Shown here one piece after another: positions 57,351 through 64,000 of a stretch of DNA of 64,000 nucleotides. The notes below the pieces were generated by a model. It was not told the DNA's origin. It did not search any database and saw only the letters and a list, made by a program, of their open reading frames with translations. The translations under genes were made by a program, and so were the position numbers. How positions within the stretch are numbered: the first letter of the stretch is position 1; each line of letters opens with the position of its first letter. Origin of the DNA: Acidovorax sp. CF316 (lineage in GTDB: Bacteria > Pseudomonadota > Gammaproteobacteria > Burkholderiales > Burkholderiaceae_C); contig NZ_AKJX01000207.1 in the NCBI RefSeq assembly GCF_000276605.1, forward strand, positions 1-64,000. The letters are read 5' to 3'.

Positions 57351-58175
57351 TCACTTGCGGCCGGGCGCCCTCTTGGCGGGGGCCTTGACCGCTGGCCGTG
57401 CACCACCGCGCGAAGCGGGCTTGGCGGCCTCGGCATTGGCCTTGCTGCGCGGCACGGATGGCTTGACCACGATGGTCTTGACCGGGGCCTTGGTGGCGGC
57501 GGGCTTCTTGGCTGCAGGGCTGGTCTTCACGGCGGACTTGGCCGGTGCGGCCTTGGAGGCCGTGCCGGTCTTCGCCGGGGCGCGGCTCGGTGCCTTTGCG
57601 GGGGCCTTGGCTGCCGGCTTGGCCGCAGACTTGGCGGCGGGGCGGGCAAACGACTTGGCAGGTGCTGCCGCCTTCTTGGCCGCGGGGCGGGCCGAGGTAC
57701 CACTCTTGGCGGCCGATTTGGCATCGGACTTCGCAGCCTTCTGCGCCGACTTCTTCTCGGCCAGCTCGGTGGCTGCCGAGGATGCCGGCTTGGCCGCACC
57801 CAGCTTCATGCGCACGGGCACCTCGCCCCAGAGTTCTTCCAGGCGGTAGTACTGGCGTATGGCGGGCTGCATGATGTGGGCCACGGCCGCACCGCAGTCC
57901 ACGATGATCCACTCACCGTTGTCTTCGCCTTCGATGCGGGGCTTGGAAAACCCGGCTTCCTTCACCGCGTCGCGCACGCTGGCGGCCAGCGCCTTGGTCT
58001 GGCGGTTGGAAGTACCCGATGCCACGATGACCCGTTCAAACAGCGGCGAGAGATGCTCGGTGTTGAAGACCTGGATGTCTTGCGCCTTGACGTCTTCCAA
58101 GCCATCGACGATGGCGCGCTGGAGTTTGGTGACGTCTTTCTTGGCGGCGGTTTCCGATTTGGTGGATGTGGTCAT
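57351..58175 (-). CDS. rsfS: Ribosomal silencing factor RsfS with long basic tail
   Basis: 274 aa. Residues 1-125 are the normal RsfS domain (LQRAIVDGLEDVKAQDIQVF and WIIVDCGAAVAHIMQPAIRQY), which binds ribosomal protein uL14 and blocks subunit joining under starvation. Residues about 130-274 form a long Ala/Lys/Pro-rich tail of repeated AAKPA/APAK units, much like bacterial histone-H1-like proteins. Canonical RsfS is only about 105-130 aa, so the tail more than doubles the protein. Start MTTSTKSETAAKK at 58175. Confidence 0.93.
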   Translation of the reverse strand: MTTSTKSETAAKKDVTKLQRAIVDGLEDVKAQDIQVFNTEHLSPLFERVIVASGTSNRQTKALAASVRDAVKEAGFSKPRIEGEDNGEWIIVDCGAAVAHIMQPAIRQYYRLEELWGEVPVRMKLGAAKPASSAATELAEKKSAQKAAKSDAKSAAKSGTSARPAAKKAAAPAKSFARPAAKSAAKPAAKAPAKAPSRAPAKTGTASKAAPAKSAVKTSPAAKKPAATKAPVKTIVVKPSVPRSKANAEAAKPASRGGARPAVKAPAKRAPGRK

Positions 58176-58318
58176 CAGGCGGTGATTTATGAGGAATGGA
58201 ATCAATATAGCGCGCAACCGGGCGTGCAGCCAGTGGGCTGGGCCTCGGGTGTTGCGCGGTGGCGCTCAGGCGATAAAGGGTGTTGGAACCCTTCGCTGCT
58301 GGCGCCAAAAGCGCGGGC

Positions 58319-58341
58319 AGCTATTGAAATTATAGCTTTTT
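58319..58341 (+). repeat. Short hairpin AGCTAT/ATAGCT with T-run
   Basis: A 6-bp stem with a seven-base loop followed by TTTTT. On the plus strand this looks like a terminator, yet no plus-strand gene ends here. Hairpins of this AGCTAT type are frequent between genes in Comamonadaceae (from memory, not searched). It lies between hemF and rsfS. Confidence 0.5.
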
Positions 58342-58357
58342 GCGAACAGCGGCCGTT

Positions 58358-59317
58358 TCAGACGGTATCCGCAAGCCAGTCGCGCCGCACCAGGAAGCGC
58401 TCGGCCAGCGCTGCTTCAGGCGAACCGGCGCCCTCCTGGCGCTGGTAGGACCAGGACACCAGCGGCGGCATGGACAGCAGGATGGACTCGGTGCGCCCGC
58501 CCGATTGCAGGCCGAAATGCGTGCCCCGGTCCCACACCAGGTTGAACTCGACATAGCGGCCGCGGCGGTAGAGCTGAAAGTCGCGTTCGCGCTCGCCATG
58601 GGGCATGTCCCGGCGCTTTTGCACGATGGGCAGGTAGGCATCCAGGAAGGCATCGCCCACCGACTGCGTCATGGCCAGGCTCTGCTCGAAACCCAGTTCC
58701 GAGAAGTCGTCGAAAAACACGCCGCCCACGCCGCGCTGCTCGTTGCGGTGCTTGAGGAAGAAGTATTCGTCGCACCACTGCTTGAAGCGCGGGTACTTGT
58801 CGTCGCCAAAGGGCGCGAGCGCATCGCGGCAGCTGCGGTGGAAATGCACCGCATCCTCCTCGAAGCCGTAGTACGGCGTGAGGTCCATGCCCCCGCCGAA
58901 CCAGCAGGTCGGGTGCTGGCCGGGGTGGCCCGCGGCGATCATGCGCACGTTCATGTGCACCGTGGGCACATAGGGGTTCTTCGGATGGAACACCAGCGAC
59001 ACCCCCATGGCCTCGAAGGGTGCACCCGCCAACTCGGGCCGGTGCTGGGTGGCCGATGGCGGCAGCAGCGGCCCGCGCACATGCGAGAAGCCGCAGCCCG
59101 CGCGCTCGAACACGCGGCCGCCCTCGAGGATGCGCGTCACGCCATCGCCCTGCAGGGTCTCGCCGGGATCCTTGCGCCAGGCATCGGCCAGGAAGCGGGC
59201 CCCGCCCTCGCCTTCCACGGCCTCCAGGGCATCGGTGATGCGCAACTGCAGTCCCTGCAGGTAGCTGCGCACCCGCGCCACCGTGTCGGCGGCATTCAGA
59301 GGGAGATCCGTGGGCAT
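58358..59317 (-). CDS. hemF: Aerobic coproporphyrinogen III oxidase
   Basis: 319 aa. It uses oxygen to convert coproporphyrinogen III to protoporphyrinogen IX in heme synthesis. The family sequences [32 protein letters not shown] and [16 protein letters not shown] contain the active-site residues. Starts at 59317 ([12 protein letters not shown]) or 59344 are both possible; neither has a strong ribosome binding site. The gene follows purD across a long palindrome. Confidence 0.96.
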   Translation of the reverse strand: MPTDLPLNAADTVARVRSYLQGLQLRITDALEAVEGEGGARFLADAWRKDPGETLQGDGVTRILEGGRVFERAGCGFSHVRGPLLPPSATQHRPELAGAPFEAMGVSLVFHPKNPYVPTVHMNVRMIAAGHPGQHPTCWFGGGMDLTPYYGFEEDAVHFHRSCRDALAPFGDDKYPRFKQWCDEYFFLKHRNEQRGVGGVFFDDFSELGFEQSLAMTQSVGDAFLDAYLPIVQKRRDMPHGERERDFQLYRRGRYVEFNLVWDRGTHFGLQSGGRTESILLSMPPLVSWSYQRQEGAGSPEAALAERFLVRRDWLADTV

Positions 59318-59353
59318 CAACCCAGATCCGGCAGTCATATGCATGGGTGTGCG

Positions 59354-59526
59354 CTCAGAAGGTGTGAAGGGACCCGGCGTGTCCGAGCAGGCCGCCAAAA
59401 CGCGTGCGATCTAGGCGCAAAGCACAGCCATAGCTCGGGCTAGGGCTATGGCGAGCATTTGCAACGACGAGCGCGCGTGTTTTGGCGGCATGATCGGGCA
59501 TGGCGGGTTCGTTCACACCTTCTTAG
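59354..59526. repeat. 173-bp imperfect palindrome between purD and hemF
   Basis: The outer 50 bases of each arm (from 59361 and back from 59519) match at about 80% as inverted repeats, with GCCGCCAAAA and GGTGTGAA fully conserved. An inner 8-bp perfect stem, GCCATAGC/GCTATGGC (59427-59434 and 59445-59452), sits at the centre. The right arm runs into the purD stop codon. It could fold as one long stem. It shares no obvious sequence with the element at 7269-7525. Confidence 0.78.
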
Positions 59527-60803
59527 GCCTTGACGGCGCGAAAGCCGATGTCGCGGCGGTACTGGGCGCCGTCGAACTGGATGCCCCGCGCCACATCGTA
59601 GGCGCGCTGCTGCGCCTGCTTGACGCTGTCGGCCAGCACCGTCACGCACAGCACGCGGCCACCCGTCACGCTGACCACACCATCCTTGAGGGCCGTGCCC
59701 GCATGGAAGGCCACGGCATCGTCCGCATCGGCCGGCAGGCCGGTGATCACGTCGCCCTTGCGCGGGTTCTCGGGGTAGCCGTGGGCAGCCATCACCACGC
59801 CCAGCGCGGTGCGGCGGTCCCACTGCAGCTCGATCTGGTCGAGCTTGCCGTCCACGCCGGCGCCCAGCACGTCGGCCAGGTCGCTTTTCAGGCGCATCAG
59901 GATGGGCTGGGTCTCGGGGTCGCCCATGCGGCAGTTGAACTCGAGCGTCTTGGGCTGGCCCTTGGCGTCGATCATCAGGCCCGCGTACAGGAAGCCGGTG
60001 TAGGGAATGCCGTCCTTTTCCATGCCGCGGATGGTCGGCAGGATGATCTCGCGCATGGCGCGGGCATGCACGTCGGCCGTGACCACGGGCGCGGGCGAAT
60101 AGGCGCCCATGCCACCGGTGTTGGGGCCTTCGTCGCCGTCCTTCAGGCGCTTGTGGTCCTGGCTGGTGGCCAGGGCCAGCACGTTCTTGCCATCGCACAG
60201 CACGATGAAGGAGGCTTCCTCGCCTTCGAGGAAGGCCTCGATCACCACCCGGGCACCGCCTTCGTTGTGGGTCACGCCGTACTTGTTGTCCACCAGCATG
60301 AAATCGACGGCATCGTGCGCCTCTTTCAGCGTCATGGCCACGACCACGCCCTTGCCGGCTGCCAGGCCGTCGGCCTTGATCACGATGGGTGCGCCCAGGC
60401 GGTCCACGAAGGCGTGGGCTGCCACCGGGTCGGTGAAGGTGTCGTAGTCCGCCGTGGGGATGCCGTGGCGGCGCATGAAGGCCTTGGAGAAGGCCTTGGA
60501 GCTTTCGAGCTGCGCGGCCGCCTGCGTGGGGCCGAACACGCGCAGGCCGTGCGCGCGGAATTCATCGACCACGCCGGCGGCCAGCGGGGCCTCGGGGCCC
60601 ACGACGGCCAGGGCGATCTTCTCGGCCTGCGCCCAGATGCGCAGCTCGCGCACGTCGGTGATGGCCACGTTCTCCAGCTTGGAGTTCAAGGCCGTGCCCC
60701 CGTTGCCGGGCGCCACATACACCTTCGTGACCTTGGGAGACTGGCTCAGTTTCCAGGCCATTGCGTGTTCACGGCCGCCGCCACCAATTACAAGAACCTT
60801 CAT
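59523..60803 (-). CDS. purD: Phosphoribosylamine-glycine ligase
   Basis: 426 aa. It makes glycinamide ribonucleotide in purine synthesis. The N-terminal LVIGGGGREHAMAWKLS and the ATP-grasp domain (APIVIKADGLAAGKGVVVAM, quoted in part) are typical, as are FNCRMGDPETQPILMRL and GPNTGGMGAYSPAP. It follows yebC by 81 bases. Confidence 0.98.
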   Translation of the reverse strand: MKVLVIGGGGREHAMAWKLSQSPKVTKVYVAPGNGGTALNSKLENVAITDVRELRIWAQAEKIALAVVGPEAPLAAGVVDEFRAHGLRVFGPTQAAAQLESSKAFSKAFMRRHGIPTADYDTFTDPVAAHAFVDRLGAPIVIKADGLAAGKGVVVAMTLKEAHDAVDFMLVDNKYGVTHNEGGARVVIEAFLEGEEASFIVLCDGKNVLALATSQDHKRLKDGDEGPNTGGMGAYSPAPVVTADVHARAMREIILPTIRGMEKDGIPYTGFLYAGLMIDAKGQPKTLEFNCRMGDPETQPILMRLKSDLADVLGAGVDGKLDQIELQWDRRTALGVVMAAHGYPENPRKGDVITGLPADADDAVAFHAGTALKDGVVSVTGGRVLCVTVLADSVKQAQQRAYDVARGIQFDGAQYRRDIGFRAVKA

Positions 60804-60884
60804 ACTGGCCTATTAGAACCTGTCTCCAGGGGGTGCAAAGCACCGTTACAGAGACAATGTTGTGAATTCAATCGTGGCAGCGTC

Positions 60885-61604
60885 TCAGAGCGCAGCGTTG
60901 TGGTAGATCTCCTGGGCATCGTCCAGGTCTTCCAGGATATCGAGCAATTTTTGCATCCGCACAGCGTCGTCACCCTCCAGCTCGATGGTGTTTTCGGCGC
61001 GCATGGTGACTTCGGACACCTCCGGCGCCAGGCCGGCGGCCTCCAGGGCGTTCTTCACGGCCTCGAAGTCGGCCGGTGCGGTCAGCACCTCGATGGCACC
61101 GTCCTCATCGGTCAGCACATCCTCGGCGCCGGCCTCCAGCGCCACCTCCATGACCTTGTCCTCGTCGGTACCGGGCGCGAAGATCAGCTGGCCGCAGTGC
61201 TTGAACTGGAACACCACCGAACCCTCGGTGCCCATGCTGCCGCCGTGCTTGCTGAAGGCATGGCGCACTTCGGCGACCGTGCGCACGCGGTTGTCGGTCA
61301 TGGTGTCGATCATGATGGCCACGCCACCGATGCCATAGCCTTCGTAGCGGATTTCCTCGTAGGTCAGGCCTTCGGCATTGCCCGTGGCCTTGTCGATGTT
61401 GTACTTGATGCGGTCGGCCGGCATGTTGGCCGCCTTGGCCTTGTCCACCGCCAGGCGCAGGCGGGGGTTGGCAGACAGGTCCCCGCCGCCCGCACGGGCC
61501 GCCACGGTGATTTCGCGAATGATGCGGGTCCAGATCTTGCCGCGTTTTTCATCCTGCCGCCCTTTGCGGTGCTGGATATTCGCCCATTTACTGTGTCCTG
61601 CCAC
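60885..61604 (-). CDS. yebC: YebC/PmpR family protein
   Basis: 239 aa, the usual length. The N-terminus [21 protein letters not shown] is nearly invariant, with [20 protein letters not shown] in the middle. YebC proteins were annotated as transcription regulators; some members are now linked to helping ribosomes pass difficult proline motifs. It begins the yebC-purD-hemF run. Confidence 0.97.
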   Translation of the reverse strand: MAGHSKWANIQHRKGRQDEKRGKIWTRIIREITVAARAGGGDLSANPRLRLAVDKAKAANMPADRIKYNIDKATGNAEGLTYEEIRYEGYGIGGVAIMIDTMTDNRVRTVAEVRHAFSKHGGSMGTEGSVVFQFKHCGQLIFAPGTDEDKVMEVALEAGAEDVLTDEDGAIEVLTAPADFEAVKNALEAAGLAPEVSEVTMRAENTIELEGDDAVRMQKLLDILEDLDDAQEIYHNAAL

Positions 61605-61646
61605 GGGAAGTCCTTTTTGTATTGATGGAGTCTGTCGGGGGTGATT

Positions 61647-64000
61647 TTACTTTTCGCCGGAAGCTGGTTGGGACACGGACAGCAGGGATTTCCGGCGGAG
61701 ATGAAGAATGCTGCGCCCTGCACCGGGCCGCTGCACCGTCAACGCCACTTTGGTTCCCGGTTTCCCACGAAGGAGCAGAACCATCTCGCCCATGGATTTG
61801 CCCTGCGTCTCCACACCATTGACAGCTACGAGCAGATCCCCTGAACGGATACCAACCCTTGAAGCTGGAAAACCGGCAACTGTTCCCGCAATCCTTGGCG
61901 GCTCCCCAGATCGCGCTTGGTCGAGGGTCACACCAACCCCAGCCACATTCGCAACACTCCGTTTGTAGTAAGGCCATAGGGTGGATCGGTGAAGCTCAGC
62001 CATTTCCGCGACGTCCAGAGCCCAGATTTCGTTTTCTGCAAGCCGCAGTCCGGCACGGTGCAACACCTCCAGGTGCGCATTGCGGACAGACGCCTCCTTG
62101 TCATCACAGAAATCCACGGCGGCCCGAACCGAACTTTGCAGGAAACCACCACCCCGTGACGCTTTCAGCTGCACGCCAGCACGCATGGCACTGACCAGCA
62201 AGCCTGGCTCGCAACCGAGCACCAGCGCGTCTGAAATCTGCTGCCAACCCTGTTCGTCAATCCGCGGGCCTCGCTTGCCACGAACAACCGACCGGACCCA
62301 GTCGGGCCGACGAAGTGGCCCCAGCAAGGCCTGGATGAGCAAGGCTGCATTTTCCGCGGTGATGGGACTGCGGTCTGCTGGCAATATGTCCAGCAGCCAA
62401 TCCGTCGCCATACGGTCGATCTTCAGTGCGTCGTAAATGGCGCCACCACCGCTCAGGGAATCGAGACGCCCCTGGTATCCGCCAAAGACCTGGCTGCGCA
62501 ACCCGGGGGCCTGGTCAGGAAGCGCCTCCAGCAACTGCACCACCTCCTGCGTGCTGCGGTAGCGGCCGGCATCAAAGGAGAGCACACGCTCGGTCAAACC
62601 CAATTGCCCCAGTGCTGCCAAGTCAATGGCAAGCTGCGCACTGTTTCCGGGCTGCGCCTGGGACAGATGCAGATCCACCCATGATTCCAGGGGTCGCCCT
62701 GCCAACGTGGAAACGCAGGGTTGGGGTCTCGAGCCCTCCCCCGCATCGTGGCAACGACGTCGCGCCCGGTCGCCCAAAAAAGTACTGTCGCCTCCCGCAA
62801 GTTTCGTGGTCAGCTGCCAACCGGACCGCAGCAACTCCTCCATGACACTGCCGAATTGGCCATGATCCACGGCGCTCCACATGAATTCGGCGTCGGCATA
62901 CTTCTGGGACGGCACCACGGCGCCCAGCCCGCGCAGCGCCCAGTACATCGCATCCCCTCGCCTGGGCCTGTCCACATGCGCTCCGAGCATGAGCGCCCAT
63001 TCCACCGCCGAAAGCCCTGCAGGCCCGCGCTCGTTCAGATCGACGCCAGCCCTGGCAAGTTGCCGAACGGCAGCCAGGTCGTCGGCAATGACGGCCTTGT
63101 TGAGCGGGGTCTCACGCGGGTACTCCAGCAAAGGAAATACGGGGAGCGAGCCGTGGTCCATGTATTCCACGGAGCGCGGAATAGCCAACCCTGCATCGGA
63201 AGCCGTCCACGTCGCCCCATGGTCATGGGAGCGAAAGATACGGCCCGATGCCCAGACCATGAGCAAGATTCCGGAATCATGCGGATGCGGTGCGATCACC
63301 TGTGGATACCAGCGAGAGGGCAGCCCCTCCCCGCCGATACGCGACCAACTCACCCCGGAATCGGAGCTCTGCAACTGGGAACTGGACGGAATCGGCAGAT
63401 AGCCACCTACCGAGCAGCTCGCGAGCAGGTACGCAGCGTCGGCAGGCGACTGGGCGGGCCTGCAATGGCTGCCCATGGCATGCGGGTAGGGACTTGGCTG
63501 CTCGCCGGGCAACAAGTCGCTGGAATGCCCCTTGGGTGACGAAGGCCCGTGCCCCCAAGTGCCCGCCGCGGACCTCAGCCACCAGCCTTGGCGGGATGCA
63601 ACGGCCACGCGGTCTCCCGACAGGGCCTCTATGGCCCGCAGCTCCTGGCCTTCTGGAAATCCTGTCGACTGCCAGTCCTTGCCATCCTCCGATCGCCAGA
63701 CCTGCGTTGATGAATGCACATAGAACGCCTCCCGCGTGGCGGTCAGATTGACCCTTGACCGCGCAAGACCCAGATCGGGGCCAGCTTCCCACGATACCCC
63801 CGCGTTCCGCGTGGTCCACAGCTTTCCCGTTCCATAGGCAAGCCACACACCAGGCGAAGATGGGTGCATGAGCAACCTGGGATAAGACAGGCCCTCGCCC
63901 TCCCGCGACCTTGGCACGATGCGCTTGTGTGACCATGTCTCGCCCCCATCGAGGGACTCCAGATAGTCGCCAGGTCCCGGAGAAGAGCTACGCGGCACGA
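61647..64000 (-). CDS. Large Asp-box beta-propeller / ankyrin-like / PDZ protein, 5' end missing
   Basis: The frame is open to the window edge; 784 residues are visible. Residues about 1-290 hold at least five Asp-box (BNR) turns of the S-x-D-x-G-x-x-W type: SLDGGETW, TTRNAGVSW, SEDGKDWQS, SSDSGVSW and SHDHGATW, so a beta-propeller is likely. About residues 300-345 read PLNKAVIADDLAAVRQLARAG, an ankyrin-like repeat. A long helical region follows, and the last 90 residues are a PDZ domain (AGFPASRVGIRSGDLLVAVNG). I know no family with this order. It probably acts outside the cytoplasm, but the N-terminus is not seen. Confidence 0.8.
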   Translation of the reverse strand, partial: VPRSSSPGPGDYLESLDGGETWSHKRIVPRSREGEGLSYPRLLMHPSSPGVWLAYGTGKLWTTRNAGVSWEAGPDLGLARSRVNLTATREAFYVHSSTQVWRSEDGKDWQSTGFPEGQELRAIEALSGDRVAVASRQGWWLRSAAGTWGHGPSSPKGHSSDLLPGEQPSPYPHAMGSHCRPAQSPADAAYLLASCSVGGYLPIPSSSQLQSSDSGVSWSRIGGEGLPSRWYPQVIAPHPHDSGILLMVWASGRIFRSHDHGATWTASDAGLAIPRSVEYMDHGSLPVFPLLEYPRETPLNKAVIADDLAAVRQLARAGVDLNERGPAGLSAVEWALMLGAHVDRPRRGDAMYWALRGLGAVVPSQKYADAEFMWSAVDHGQFGSVMEELLRSGWQLTTKLAGGDSTFLGDRARRRCHDAGEGSRPQPCVSTLAGRPLESWVDLHLSQAQPGNSAQLAIDLAALGQLGLTERVLSFDAGRYRSTQEVVQLLEALPDQAPGLRSQVFGGYQGRLDSLSGGGAIYDALKIDRMATDWLLDILPADRSPITAENAALLIQALLGPLRRPDWVRSVVRGKRGPRIDEQGWQQISDALVLGCEPGLLVSAMRAGVQLKASRGGGFLQSSVRAAVDFCDDKEASVRNAHLEVLHRAGLRLAENEIWALDVAEMAELHRSTLWPYYKRSVANVAGVGVTLDQARSGEPPRIAGTVAGFPASRVGIRSGDLLVAVNGVETQGKSMGEMVLLLRGKPGTKVALTVQRPGAGRSILHLRRKSLLSVSQPASGEK

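Noticed and set aside
58329-58334. Perfect TATAAT on the minus strand upstream of rsfS
   Set aside because: No -35 hexamer lies at 16-18 bases, and the box is part of the AGCTAT hairpin.
59448-61625. 725-codon plus-strand open frame opposite purD and yebC
   Set aside because: Antisense shadow of two universally conserved genes and runs across a palindrome.

Overview
The window is a 64 kb piece of a GC-rich betaproteobacterial chromosome. Several gene orders point to the family Comamonadaceae, probably Acidovorax or a close relative: exbB-exbD-lpxK-trm112-kdsB-adk, pepA-holC, lptF-lptG, yebC-purD-hemF and rsfS-rlmH-maf-rng. The genus is inferred from protein style and synteny, not proven. I see no tRNA, rRNA, CRISPR array, transposase, prophage or plasmid functions. 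The piece is core chromosome with small accessory islands and a few palindromic intergenic elements.

Layout. 1-8 kb: a truncated PAS-GGDEF-EAL protein, an EamA exporter with an AraC regulator, YgiQ, and a MarR-GNAT fusion. A 257-bp nested palindromic element follows, then a second GNAT gene. 8-15 kb: a YigZ/IMPACT protein behind CRP-like sites, a dihydrolipoyl dehydrogenase, YjfB, then a divergent GlxA-type regulator facing an isonitrile-hydratase-like protein, a Bug receptor and a phytanoyl-CoA dioxygenase-like protein. 15-24 kb: a PQQ-type sugar dehydrogenase lipoprotein, a DUF6150 repeat protein, a CHASE2 adenylate cyclase/SH3/M48 operon, an FAH hydrolase, a split chromate transporter and an unknown exported protein. 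24-31 kb: aldo/keto reductase, zinc-ribbon membrane protein, icd, two small exported proteins, sodB, xseA. 31-36 kb: the exbBD-lpxK-trm112-kdsB-adk envelope and nucleotide cluster. 36-42 kb: small exported and membrane proteins, asparaginase, lexA with two SOS boxes, a 2-hydroxyacid dehydrogenase and a LivK-type binding protein. 42-50 kb: pepA-holC-DUF2486-like divergent from lptF-lptG-cbiX-cysB, then a methyltransferase and an aminotransferase. 50-54.5 kb: SDR, AraC and RidA genes and two SHOCT-tailed envelope proteins. 54.6-61.6 kb: rng, maf, rlmH, rsfS, hemF, purD and yebC, all on the minus strand. 61.6-64 kb: the 3' part of a large Asp-box propeller/ankyrin-like/PDZ protein.

How they connect. 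Much of the window serves the envelope: LPS lipid A and Kdo (lpxK, kdsB), LPS export (lptFG), proton-driven energisation (exbBD), and many lipoproteins or exported proteins of unknown role. Two signalling nodes are visible: a c-di-GMP enzyme and a complete class III adenylate cyclase, with CRP-type palindromes elsewhere in the window. The least explained items are the two long palindromes (7269-7525 and 59354-59526), the attC-like palindrome after livK, the GlxA/InhA/Bug/PhyH module, the cyclase-SH3-M48 operon and the propeller-ankyrin-PDZ protein at the right edge.
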